Of a stretch of DNA of 64,000 nt, positions 11,429 through 22,621 are shown one piece after another. The notes under the pieces were generated by a model, which saw nothing but the letters and a program-made list of their open reading frames with translations, did not search any database and was not told the DNA's origin. Each line of letters opens with the position of its first letter. Within the stretch, counting starts at the first letter, position 1. The stretch covers positions 528,037,755 through 528,101,754 of the forward strand of contig OX422215.1 of the NCBI GenBank assembly GCA_949130495.1. Reading direction: 5' to 3'. A program made the translations under genes and the position numbers. Source of the stretch: Sambucus nigra (Eukaryota; Streptophyta; Magnoliopsida; Dipsacales; Adoxaceae).

Positions 11429-12222
11429 GATTTTGTATTGTATTAAGTGCAGTGTTGTATTCAGTGGTCTTGTAATTCAAATTTTGATTTGGTATTGTAA
11501 TTCAAATATTGAACTTCAGTTGTATTGCACTTCAACTGTATTCAGTGGTGTTGTATTCTGTCAAATATTAAACTTCAATTCAATATGAACTTCAGTTGCT
11601 TTCAGTGGTGTCATATTCTGTTTGTATTGAACTTCAATTGGGAATTAATGTATGTTGTTGTTTTAATTAATGCTTATGTTTTAATAATTGTTTTGATATT
11701 AGTATAACAATTTAACTATTTTGAAGTTATTATAACTGTTTTGATATTAGTATAACTATTTGGAAGTTAGTATAACAATTTAACAGTTATGTTATAATAC
11801 CTGTTGAAGTTAGTATAATTATTTTGTTATACTAACTGTTTGGAAGGTAGTGTAACAATTTAACAGTTATGTTATAATACCTGCTGAAGTTAGTATAACT
11901 GTTTTGTTATACTAACAGTTTGGAAGTTAGTATAACAATTAAACAGTTATGTTATAACTGTTGTAAATAAAATGGAGAAGAGTTGGTAACATTATGAAAT
12001 GGTATAATATCTACCATTTTAAATTTCTAACATTTTAAAATTCTAACAAATGCGTAATGCCGCTAGCGCGAACCGAAAATAATAAAGGCACATTTCGTAA
12101 CATAATTCAAACTGGATGTTCATTACATAACCCAAACTTGATGTGCATTACATAATATAATTCAAAATGGCACATTACATAACCCAAAGTGAAGTTTCAC
12201 ATTACATAGAGTACTCAATATC
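11429..12222. repeat. AT-rich spacer with an 80-bp tandem repeat
   Basis: No gene is visible. Between about 11430 and 11640 irregular repeats of cttcaattgtattcagtgg type occur. From 11761 an exact 80-bp period is visible (tggaagttagtataac starts near 11761, 11841 and 11921), giving nearly three units to about 11965. Each unit contains inverted GTTATAC/GTATAAC pairs and could fold into hairpins. Confidence 0.7.
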
Positions 12223-12625
12223 CTAAATCGACATCTTAAAAATTAAAATTGCTACAATTACAACCAGAATATAATTGAAATGGAAATATAATTTGTCAAA
12301 CTTAGTCTCCCAGCCCTCAATTTTGTTAGCAATATGCTTCTCTAGTTTTTCATACTTCTTCTCCACGTCATCAATTTTTTCCCAACTTCTTCTCCATTTA
12401 GCCAATTTTATTGCCCAACTCTATTATTTTAGCACTAAGATCGCCATATTCAATTTCAACAACATTCTTGGTGTCAACCAATTTTTGGGAATCCACTGAT
12501 TTCAACAAGAATTGATTTTATAATTAGGGCATGTAATAAAACGTCACCCCGGATTCCCCGATGTCTTTGATGTTCGCATTTTCGCACGATCTCCGCAATG
12601 ACATAAAATATGGGAGTTAGATGAA
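12223..12625 (-). pseudogene. GRF-type zinc finger protein fragment
   Basis: On the minus strand a frame reads CHCGDRAKMRTSKTSGNPG, then a TGA where the family has Arg, then RFITCPNY and a further Cys followed by QW. This is the plant GRF-type zinc finger pattern (Cys pair, TS, NPGR-F, Cys-P-Y, Cys, QW). Downstream (12223-12405) lie a charged coiled-coil (WEKIDDVEKKYEKLEKH) and a C-terminal hydrophobic segment (YILVVIVAILIF), the usual layout of small plant GRF proteins. At least two stops and probable frame changes show it is a relic. It lies ~0.8 kb from the FRS fragment in the opposite orientation. Confidence 0.68.
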
Positions 12626-13831
12626 CTTTTAGGGGACTCCGTATCCTGAAAATTAAGGACATATTTATCAGAAAATATATAACCTAAACAGTAATACAAA
12701 CAGTTTGGCGATTTAACCAATTTAACTCAAACAGTTATATGTCTCCAAACATATAACCAATTTAAAATCAATTTAACCTAAACAACCAATTTAACCCAAA
12801 CATTTATATGTCTTTAAACATTTTTTACCAAAACATCGCCATGCCTGTGACGAATTCGATTTGGAGCAGATGTGGAGGTTTGACCCAAACATTTTTGAGT
12901 TTGTTGTAACACCCCACCTAATTAAATACCGGGTGGCCAGTCCCATACCAAATTAAAATAGAATATGTAGTTGGCTCATTCTTAGCATCACTATCGAAAA
13001 TATTTTCAAATCACCCAATACCCAATTAAGCTGGTGTTAAAAACTTTCCAAATTTTAATTTCAACAAAATTCATTTTTAGCTTACGATTAACACTACCCA
13101 TATTATTCTACAACACTAATAACAGAACAGATAACACAAAAGAATCTAAATGTAACTGGAATAAACATTCCCAAATAATTATCCAATACAATAATCCCAA
13201 CAACAACAAATGTATTAAAATGACACGAGTACAAGACTATTTGACTCAGATAGAAAGGAGATAAATGAATTCCTTTGGGCGACATGCCCTAAATAAAAGA
13301 ACACTATGAATCAAATGAAGATAGGCGTCTAAGCAATACTCCATAGCTCCATAGCTCGTCATAATCCTCTAAGGTTGGCGTCCCTGTTGTTGGACACCTG
13401 ATATAGAAGGTACAATAAAAAAGAGAATATGCAAGGAAACGGGTCAGAGCCCGATGTGAAAATAATTTTGAAAACAACAAGTATTTAACAAGTGCAATAA
13501 AGCATTTATTATGTACATGTTAGTATCCAGAATCTCACTTGTTGTTCTCACCTCTCATCTAGAGTGCACGCTTAACGTTTCCTATCAACCTCTTAGTTAA
13601 TGGTTCCTCCTAACTAGTTTCCATAATATGATTATATCCCATATCATAACCCCGTATGTCCCATACCATACGTAATATAATCAACCATATATGTTTCTCA
13701 TTAATATGAATTAAGCTTTTACAATAAATATTCATTAACTCAATTCAATTCTTTTTTCTCTATTCCCCGTTATCTACACTTATCACACAGTAGATTGATC
13801 TAACCACTATATATACATACATTTAATTCAT

Positions 13832-13832
13832 T

Positions 13833-13914
<82 letters not shown>
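13832..13914. repeat. (CA)n(TA)n microsatellite in D 3' LTR
   Basis: A CA run turns into a long TA run. The partner in the other LTR (25010-25087) has a longer CA part and a shorter TA part, so the arrays changed after insertion. Confidence 0.95.
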
Positions 13915-14902
13915 GATACCCTGAGACACAGCTGCGGTGCATGCATTACTCTGCTATCACATCCCAGTATTGTTGGTCGTCGAATAGGGGACTAAAGGTT
14001 CAGTAAGGATTTCTTGAACCACAAATATCAACACAAAAATTGGAGGCGAACATAGTTCTCATATCCATGGGTCACGCATATACCTACGTTCCCATAGTCA
14101 GCGGACTTATCAACTCCCCGATAAGTCTTTCATAGACCTATGTTCTCGAGCGACAAATCAAAAATCCCATGGATTCATCAGGATATGACTTCCCTCACGC
14201 GCAAACCTCCCATTGATAGCAAGTAAGCTAGGTATGTCATACACATAAATTATTAATCAGTCAAATAGGCATTATCATCTACCTATATAAATATAATATC
14301 AACCAGGTACTCACACTACCCTAAGATAGTTCCCATACGTAGCATTATATCTCTTAAATCCTATGTGTTAAAATATTATGACTTTACTTCTTTAATTTAA
14401 TTATTCCAGAGTCTCACTCATTACTAAAGGTTTAAATAGGTTTTTCCTCAATATATTTATTCAGTAAGAAATCACTAATATCCTATTGGTCCATATCATC
14501 TTATCTCCCGAATTACTACGAATTAAACTCTCCTTTAATTAGGGTTATAACCGATTGTTTCTAATATCTTATAAACACATCTCCTATCACCTAGGATTAA
14601 ACCCTCTTGTAAACCTAAGGCTGCCCATGTGATTTATTAAATTTATCCTACTGGACCTATCCTTAATCCTCATGCATACAAATTATAATCCAACACATGA
14701 ACCTAGCAACCGAAATTTCTTTCAATTTAATTATCATAATTTTAATCAATTAAATCCCAATCACATTAATTCGGTTCTTATCTAGGGCTTACTGATCTTC
14801 CTTAAGTCCCATTATATCCAATTAATAATCACCAAAGATTTACAAAAGGTTTGGGATAAGGTCAAGAATTAAAAGGAAATAACATCATAAATTCTGGGGA
14901 GG

Positions 14903-14941
14903 TCGATCGATCGAAGGTAGGGGGTCGATCGATCGATCGCC
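14903..14941. repeat. GATC-type palindrome cassette in D 3' LTR
   Basis: Two runs of TCGATCGATCGA type are separated by a short spacer (aggtaggggg), giving an inverted-repeat structure. It occupies the LTR position where A-type LTRs carry the TTCGAA cassette. The partner copy is at 26083-26130 and has extra GATC units. Confidence 0.85.
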
Positions 14942-15515
14942 CAGATAACAACCCAGATTCTGCAATTCTTATACTACCGGTTTCATAACTTTTGATCATT
15001 CAAACCTCCATATTAACAACCCAAATTCCTTATAATCCTTACTACGTGATATAGAAACATATGTAAATGACTTCTAATGCTCTAAACATCCTGGAATCAT
15101 CAAGAGTTTGAATTAAAAGCATATATTTATCCTATTTTTTTCCAGAAAATTATATACGTGATATCTTCAAGAACAAACCAATGATTCTCAGAATTTCTTC
15201 AACAAATTTATGATTATTTCGTGGATTACTATCTACCTACAATATGAGTTTGATTCCTATATATTTCCATCAATTAACAACTCTATCTTTATCTTTCAAA
15301 CATGTAAAATCTCATTTTCTAATAACTATCCTAACATGGACAATATACTAACTAGATTATAATTATCAAATAACTTGCCTCTAATGAAGGTCTGATCCTT
15401 TGGAGTTGTATAACACAGGTGGTTCTCCCCTTCTCCGGTCAACTTCCGATGGTGGTGACATTTGGTCCTTGGTTCTCCTCCTTACTAAGCAATCTTCTCT
15501 TTTCCCAAGCACCCT

Positions 15516-16179
15516 TGTTGGGTATGTATATTGGTATATATATTTATTTTGAATGAACTAAATAAGTTGGGGTAAGTGGCCTAGTGGTAAGTTTATGGGG
15601 TTTGGTGCTTGAGGTCTTGGGTTCAATTCCTAGGGAGCACACTAATTATTAAGGGTCAAAGATTGGGCCTTGGGCCTTTGGGGCTTTGGGCTTCTCTTGA
15701 GTGCCCAGAATTTTTAACTTTTATTAATTCGTTTTTAATTTTTGACTTAGTCTCCTATTCAAGTAAACTACTCGTTAGTGGAGATATTAGTGGGTTAGTT
15801 GGCTAAAATAACTACCCACGTTTTTTACCAAAATTCTGCATAAAACAAAGGCTACAGCTTTGAGAAAACAACACAAAACAAATCAATCTCTCCCACATTT
15901 TTTTGCAAAAATAATTTTGCTACTTTCTACTTCTCTTTAATTTTTTGGGAGTGCTGCAGTATCATGAGAGTTCAAAGATTTACCACAAGGCTGGTGTGTA
16001 AATCAGATCGTTGAATCCTGGGAGGTGTATGTTCACGAGGCTGACAGCTACAAATATCAACAAACAATTTCACCTTTAGGACTTTGTGTCCAACACAAAC
16101 CTCGATCGATAAGTCCTTCTAATTTTATCTATTTCGAATTTGGGATTTTTCGTTTATTATGCAATTACTATTTCCAACA
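15516..16179 (+). repeat. Left (5') LTR of copia element
   Basis: 664 bp, from TGTTGGGTATG to TTCCAACA, with the short inverted ends TGTTGG/CCAACA. It contains tRNA-like A and B boxes at 15577-15587 and 15620-15630. It differs from the right LTR at a scatter of single bases. Confidence 0.93.
15577..15630 (+). promoter_or_regulatory. tRNA/SINE-like Pol III A and B boxes in the copia LTR
   Basis: TGGCCTAGTGG (15577-15587) fits the A box and GGTTCAATTCC (15620-15630) fits the B box, 43 bp apart start to start. The surrounding text resembles the tRNA-derived head of a plant SINE. The same pair is in the right LTR at 20765-20775 and 20808-20818. It does not look like a foldable tRNA gene. Confidence 0.6.
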
Positions 16180-16218
16180 ATCTAAAGGTGAAATTATGTT
16201 GTTATTCTACAACCTGGT

Positions 16219-17331
16219 ATGGAAAATCCTAATGAAAAATACTCTGAAAATTTTGAATTGTTTGATGGAAAGAATTTTAAGAGATGGCAAATGAAACTGC
16301 AATTTTACCTAACAACTCTTAAGTTCGTTGACGTTATTGCTTCTGATAGACCTTCTACACCTGAAGAACTGGTTGTTTGGAAACAAAGGGACTATATGCG
16401 TAGGAATTATATTTTGAACTGTCTTTGCCTTGAACTGTATGATGTTTATTGGTCATGTCCTACCGCTAAAGAATTATGGAACTTACTGGATAAAAAATAT
16501 GCAACTAAAGATGCTGGGTCTAAAAAATTTGTGGTTGGAAATTTTTTGGATTTTAAAATGGAAGATTATAAATCTGTTGTGTCTCAACTGGAAAAACTAC
16601 AAATTATTATTCATGAAATTCTGGCCGAGGGTTATAATATATGTGAGGGATTTCAGGTGTCTGCTATAATTGAAAAACTGCCGCCTTCTTGGAAAGATTA
16701 CAAAAACGGTTTGAAATTTAAGAAAAAGGAGATGTCACTAGAAGATTTGATAGTTTATTTGAGAGTTGAGGAAGATAATAGGAATGCAGAACTTAGGGAG
16801 AAAAATTCTGAATTTAGTTCTAAGGCTAATTTGGTAGAGGGAAAATCAAATGGAAACCAAAAACAGAACCAGTCCAAGCCTAACCATTCAAACCATAAAC
16901 ATGGGCACCATAAACCAAACCAGAATTCGAGGTCCAACCATAAATTCAAACCTAACGATAAGAATAAAAATTCTAAACCTCAGTTTAAATCTAAACCTGT
17001 AGGTCAATGCTATGTATGTGGAAAACCAGGTCATTACGCTAAAGATTACAAGTTTAGGAAGAGTCAAGATGTGAAGCCTCAAGCAAATGTAACCGAGGAG
17101 GGTAACTTTTCTACTGTTGTGACTGAGGCAAACATTGTGAGTAACATGACAGACTGGTGGCTTGATTCTGGCACCACCAAACATATTTGCGGCACGAGAG
17201 GTGCCTTCACTACCTTCACTGCTATGGGTGAGGATGAACGTCTATACATGGGATACTTCTCTTCGTCTAAGGTTGAGGGAAAGGGAACCGTAGTTTTAAA
17301 GTTCACTTCAGGAAATGTTCTTACCTTTTGA
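16219..17331 (+). pseudogene. gag: Copia gag and protease
   Basis: The frame starts MENPNEKYSENFELFDGKNF, typical of copia gag, with the UBN2-like region through about residue 190 (LPPSWKDYKNGLKF). Then come a Lys/Asn/His-rich linker and a zinc knuckle at 17008-17049. The last knuckle Cys is Tyr (TAC at 17047), a G-to-A change that should disable it. Protease follows with WWLDSGTTKHICG (active-site Asp codon at 17164). The frame is lost at 17329-17331, where the polyprotein should continue into KDVLYVPEV, which is found in another frame from 17328. Confidence 0.88.
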
Positions 17332-18395
17332 AAGATGTTTTGTATGTCCCTGAGGTTAGGAAGAATCTGGTGTCTGGTTTTGTCTTAGTTAAGAAAGGTT
17401 TTAAAATTATTCTAGAGAGTGATAAGGTAGTTGTGACTAAGGGAGGTGCTTTTGTGGGGAAAGGTTATGTTCATGAGGGTCTTTTCAAACTAAATGTAAC
17501 CGTGGCTGATAATAATAAAACATCTACTTCTTCTGCTTATTTAATTGACTCTTGTGATATATGGCATTTTAGACTTGGTCATGTAAATAAGGCATCCATT
17601 AAAAAATTAATGTTTTTGGGAAACATACCAAAATCTGATATTCTTACCAACTCTAAATGTGAAATATGTGTTGAATCAAAATATGCTAAAAAAACTTTTC
17701 CATGTGTCTAAAGAAGTTCAACTGTTTTAAGTTTAATACATTATGATCTTTGTGATTTAAAAGGTTATGTAACACGTGGTGGAAATAAATATTTTGTTAC
17801 TTTTATTGATGATTACTCGCGTTATTGTTATATTTATATCCTTACGAGTAAAGATGAGAGTTTCTCAAAATTTATTTCTTATAAATTAGAAGTTGAAAAA
17901 CAATTGGAGAAATCCATTAAAACATTAAGATCAGATAGGGGAGGCGAATACACCGGTGATCTTGATAAATATTGTAAATAAAATGGAATAATTCATCAAG
18001 TTACTCCTCCTTATTCACCCCAATCTAATGGTGTAGCTGAAAGAAAAAACAGAACTCTTAAGGATATGGTAAATTCTATGTTAAGCACTTCAGGATTACC
18101 TTATAATATGTGGGGTGAGGCACTTCTTACTGCTTGTTATATTCTTAATAAAAAAACTTTTAAGAATAATGATAAAACTCCTTATGAAATGTGGAAAAAT
18201 AGAAAACCTTCTTATAAACACCTTAAACTGTGGGGGGGTCTTGCTAAGGTTTCAATACCAGTACCTAAGAGAACTAAACTTGGCCCAAAGACTGTTGATT
18301 GTGTTTTTATAGGGTATGCTAAAAACAGTAATGCTTATAGGTTTCTTGTAATTGATTCTAAAAATCAATATATGGATAAAAACACTATTTTTTGA
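17328..18395 (+). pseudogene. pol: Copia protease end, GAG-pre-integrase and integrase
   Basis: After the frameshift the protein resumes with DVLYVPEVRKNLVSG, then the GAG-pre-integrase zinc region (IWHFRLGHVN ... CEICVESKYAKK). A stop at 17709 precedes the integrase core: LIHYDLCDLKGYVTRGGNKY, the IDDYSRY motif with the second Asp, and NGVAERKN with the catalytic Glu. Another stop lies at about 17979. From 18066 to 18395 the core end and the C-terminal GKR-like segment (CVFIGYAKNSNAYRF) are readable. The catalytic residues are present, but the stops prevent a full product. Confidence 0.87.
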
Positions 18396-18398
18396 GTC

Positions 18399-20135
18399 AA
18401 GAGATGCTGAATTTTATGAGGACAAATTTCCTTTTAAAGTGAGAAGTGAGGGAACTAGTAGTTCTATTCCAGTGGGTCCTAGTGTTAGAAGTGAATCTCC
18501 AAATTCAGAAGATATTGAAATAAGGAAAAGTAAAAGACCTAGGATATCTACTTCTTTTGGTCCTGAATTTTGAACGTACTTAATGGAAAATGACCCCGTC
18601 ACTTTTAGTGAGGCAATGTCCTCACCCGATTCTATTTTTTGAAAAGAAGCTATTAATAGTGAATATGATTCTATTATTTCTAACAACACGTGGGAGTTAG
18701 TTGACTTGCCTAAAGGATGTAAAACTATTGGATGCAAATGGATTTTTAAAAAGAAATTAAAAGCTGATGGTTCTACTGATAAATTTAAGGCAAGATTGGT
18801 ATCTAAAGGCTATAGGCAAAATAAAGGAATTAATTTCTTTGATACTACTCTCATGTTACTCGAATTACATCTATTAGGATATTAATTGCTATTGCTTCAT
18901 TACATAATCTGATAATTCATCAAATGGATGTTAAAACGACTTTTTTGAATGGAGATCTTGAAGAAGAAATTTATATGGATCAACCCGAGGGGTTTATAGT
19001 CCAAGGCCTAGATCAAAAGGTGTGTAGACTTAAAAAATCTTGATATGGACTAAAACAAGCTCCTAAACAATGGCATGAAAAATTTGATCAAGTAATGATC
19101 TCTAATGGTTTTAACATTAATGAAGCGGATAAATGTCTTTATAGCAAATTCAAGGATAATTCTGGTGTGATTATTTGCTTATATGTGGATGATATGCTTA
19201 TTTTTGGAACTGATATGGATGTAGTTAGTAAAACTAAAAGTTTCCTTGATAAGCAGTTTGATATGAAAGATTTGGGTGTTGCTGATGTTATACTTGGAAT
19301 TAAAATTATTAAAAATTCTGAAGGAATTGTTTTAACCCAATCTCATTATGTAGAGAAAGTTCTTAGAAAATTTGAACAATTTAATTGTATTCCTGCTAAA
19401 ACACCTTATGACCCTAGTTGTCACTTAAGAAAACATTCGGGTCCTGGTGTATCATCACTAGAATATTCTAGAGTTATTGGTAGTCTAATGTATCTTATGA
19501 ACTGCACTAGACCTGATATTGCATATGCTGTGGGTAGACTTAGCAGATACACTTGTAATCCTAATAATGAACATTAGGATGCTTTGATTAGAGTTTTGAG
19601 ATATCTAAAATACATAATAAATTATGGTATTCATTATATTAGATATCATGCTGTAATTGAAGGCTTTTGTGATGCTAATTGAATTTCTGATAATGATGAA
19701 TGCAAATCTACGAGTGGCTATGTTTTTGCCTTGGCAGGAGGCGCTATATCTTGGAAATCTACCAAGCAAACGTGCATAGCTAGATCCACTATGGAGTCAG
19801 AGTTCATAGCGTTGGATAAAGCAAGTGAAGAGGCTGAATGGTTAAGGAACTTCATATTAGATATTCATTTATGGCCTAAACCAGTTCCAGCCTTGTCCAT
19901 TCACTGTGACAGTCAAGCAGCGATCGCAAGAGCACATAATAACTCGTACAACGGAAAGTCTAGACATATCAGGAGAAGACACAACACAGTGAGACAACTA
20001 TTGAAAGATGGGGTTATAGCAATCGACTATGTCAAGTCAAAGGAAAATCTGGCGGATCCATTGACTAAAGGGCTAGCTAGAGAGCTAGTTTATCAAACAT
20101 CGAGGGAAATGGGCCTAAAGCCTATTAATATTTAA
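18399..20135 (+). pseudogene. pol: Copia reverse transcriptase and RNase H
   Basis: Reading starts in the RT leader (KSKRPRISTSFGPEF), then TWELVDLPKGCKTIGCKWIF and FKARLVSKGYRQ. A frameshift lies near 18845. Then come HQMDVKTTFLNGDLEEEIYM, a stop at about 19042, YGLKQAPKQWHEKF and the catalytic YVDDM (19182-19196). A stop at 19576 and one at about 19681 fall where the family has Trp (G-to-A changes). RNase H ends the frame with [31 protein letters not shown] and [15 protein letters not shown], closing at 20135. The order after integrase is diagnostic of Ty1/copia. Confidence 0.9.
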
Positions 20136-20703
20136 ATCACCTATAATGGCAACCCAACCCATATGACTGGAGATCCCAAGATCTGGGTTCAATGGGATAA
20201 CAAAGTTATACGAGTGATTTGTGTGGGTACAAATTTAAGTTTTACTTAAAACCCATTCCTATGATGTAGTACCTCTGTATCGATGGAGGATGATATTTAA
20301 TCTCTTAATGCTTTCTATAGCTGTTATTCAGTGGGGTGTGAGATATAGTACACTCTTGATAGAAGCACCTATATGAGTGTGGTAGTGGGGCCGCTTCCTA
20401 TGAGAATTAAGGCTGATTCTTTAGAGCACTCAAGAAACCTGGGCATGCTCAAGGACGAAACGAGCACAATTGTGGGAACTCGATGATGATTTTTGGGAGT
20501 CACGTGTGTGTTCTATTGACTTAAGTTTACAACAATGGTGAAATAGTTCAAGACATTAGTTCACTATCAACTGGTAAACTCAATAGATCAACACAAAGCA
20601 AAGGTTCAAGTCGAATGACACCTTTGCCTTATACATCACTCCTTATGATACTCCAGAGCGTCGTTTTATTTAATTTATTTATTATTTCATTCATGTGGGG
20701 AAT

Positions 20704-21365
20704 TTTTGGGTATGTATATTGGTATATATATTTATTTTGAATGAACTAAATAAGTTGGGGTAAGTGGCCTAGTGGTAAGTTTATGGGGTTTGGTGCTTGA
20801 GGTCTTGGGTTCAATTCCTAGGGAGCACACTAATTATTAAGGGTAAAAGATTGGGCCTTGGGCCTTTGGGGCTTTGGGCTTCTCTTGAGTGCCCAGAATT
20901 TTTAACTTTATTAATTCGTTTTTAATTTTTGACTTAGTCTCCTATTCAAGTAAACTACCCGTTAGTGGAGATATTAGTGGGTTAGTTGGCTAAAACAACT
21001 ACCCACGTTTTTTAACAAAATTATGCATAAAACAAAGGCTACAGCTTTGAGAAAATAACACAGAACAAATCAATCTCTCTCACATTTTTCTGCAAAAATA
21101 ATTTTGCTAATTTCTACTTTTCTTTAATTTTTAGGGAGTGTTGGAGTATCGTGAGAGTTCAAAGATTTACCACAAGGCTGGTGTATAAATCAGATCGTTG
21201 AATCCTGGGAGGTGTATGTTCACGAGGCTGACAGCTACAAATATCAGCGAGCAATTTCACCTTTAGGACTTTGTGTCCAACACAAACCTCGATCGATAAG
21301 TCCTTCTAATTTTATCTATTTCGAATTTGGGATTTTCGTTTATTCTGCAATTACTATTTCCAACA
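20704..21365 (+). repeat. Right (3') LTR of copia element
   Basis: Matches the left LTR end to end but begins TTTTGGG instead of TGTTGGG, so its first dinucleotide is mutated. It ends TTCCAACA at 21365 and is followed by the ACCCT duplication. The 20136-20703 stretch before it is non-coding leader to the 3' LTR, including a catatgactggagatccc segment common in copia 3' regions. Confidence 0.92.
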
Positions 21366-21873
21366 ACCCTTTCACTCTCTCTCAAAAAGGTGACCTCTTA
21401 ATTTTATGTAGAAGAGATGAATGAACCTACATACTACTAATCTCTAAATATTTATAATAAGACAAAATTTGAAATCACTATTCATCCCTTGTAAAAATGA
21501 CCAAAATACCCTTTTTGGGTGTCTTTTCATTTCCAAATGACCCGAGACTCAAAACCAACATCCAAATAGACTTTTCTAACTATTTCAACCCTTCCGGATG
21601 CAACGACGCACTCGAAATGACTATAAGGTCGATGTAAAAATAAGTTTCCTATTTAATCTCACAAATTTTTTCCGACACGTCCCATACCGTGTCCGACTAA
21701 GAATTCAAATTACTGAATTAATAACTCACAGCAATATCAATAACATCACATTCATTTTAATATCTAAAAATTCGGATTTAAACCCAATGAATTAATTTAT
21801 AATAAAATCCAATTAATCCATTAATTTAAAATATAACACATATTAAAAGTCATTAAAATTACGGGGTATTACA

Positions 21874-21890
21874 TACTCCCCCCTTATAAT
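21874..21890 (-). other. Polypurine tract of element D
   Basis: On the minus strand TATAAGGGGGGAGTA directly precedes the LTR start TGTAATACCCCG at 21873. The next ~70 bp (aatttcgtctcgaaattcgg) match the equivalent B sequence after 9566, including the very end of integrase. Confidence 0.83.
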
Positions 21891-22620
21891 AGAATTTCGT
21901 CTCGAAATTCGGGAAGATAAATCATATTGGTAAGGTCAACTCTGAGTATAAATCTTACATCGCAAGTAATCTATGTCGTACCGCCCATACAGTACATTAT
22001 CGAAAATCCTTATGGATGTTATACACTAAGCCTCACCATATAGTTTCAACTGAATCGAATTTAAACTTTACCCAATCTTCCCTATACCATCCTCGTGACA
22101 AAGTTCCATTATAAAATGGATATGGTTACCCGCATAATACTCTGATTTACCGCAAAGGTTATAAACTCATATCCCAAAGACCTAACTTACTTTGACTCCC
22201 AACGTTTGTCAGTTTCATGCGTGGGGTGTCTCGAAAGCGAAATCCAAACAAAGAACCCCCCGATACACTACTACCTAAAGTAGTCGATCATCGAAATTCC
22301 TCAGGTCCTTAGTCAATAGTATATAACCTCTCTACAGGTTTATCGATTTCAATAAAAGTCTACTCATCAACCCTTTTGTTAAAGACAAGATGCTGGCTAT
22401 ATAGTACATACGCTCTCATATACCATAAGTCAATCCACGTCGCTAGTCACATGATGTTCGGATATGCCTAAAGTAAGTAATTCCGTGATAAAAATTAAAC
22501 CCACATGATGACATGTAAAAATATAGGTGTCCCACAACCCCTCGGTGAGGCTACGTAAATAAAAGTGCTATAGGCTAAGTTTAGTAACCCTTTTGCCCAT
22601 ATAATATTAATTGCTACAAA
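21891..22620. other. Element D internal remnant without readable pol
   Basis: About 730 bp between the last integrase codons and the protease start. I see no RT, RNase H or integrase motif in any frame. It is either heavily decayed pol or filler sequence acquired when pol was deleted. Confidence 0.5.
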
Positions 22621-22621
22621 A

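Larger units (their letters stand above)
15516..21365 (+). mobile_element. Ty1/copia retrotransposon nested in D, TSD ACCCT
   Basis: A 5.85-kb copia element with LTRs 15516-16179 and 20704-21365, flanked by a perfect ACCCT duplication (15511-15515 and 21366-21370). Domain order is gag, protease, integrase, reverse transcriptase, RNase H, which is the copia order. The coding region carries many stops and frameshifts, so the copy is dead. I did not recognise a canonical PBS directly after the left LTR. A G-rich tract (gtggggaa, about 20695-20702) before the right LTR is the likely polypurine tract. Confidence 0.95.
12905..21873 (-). repeat. 3' LTR of element D, split by copia
   Basis: LTR sequence is 12905-15515 plus 21371-21873 (about 3.1 kb). 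It starts TGTAACACCCC at 12905 and ends CGGGGTATTACA at 21873. The uninterrupted partner is 24078-27164. The partner shows the empty site caagcaccctttcactc at about 26707-26722, matching the copia insertion point. Confidence 0.9.

Noticed and set aside
15570..15640. A tRNA gene in the copia LTR
   Set aside because: A and B boxes are present but I could not see paired acceptor and anticodon stems, and the segment is duplicated as part of the LTRs.
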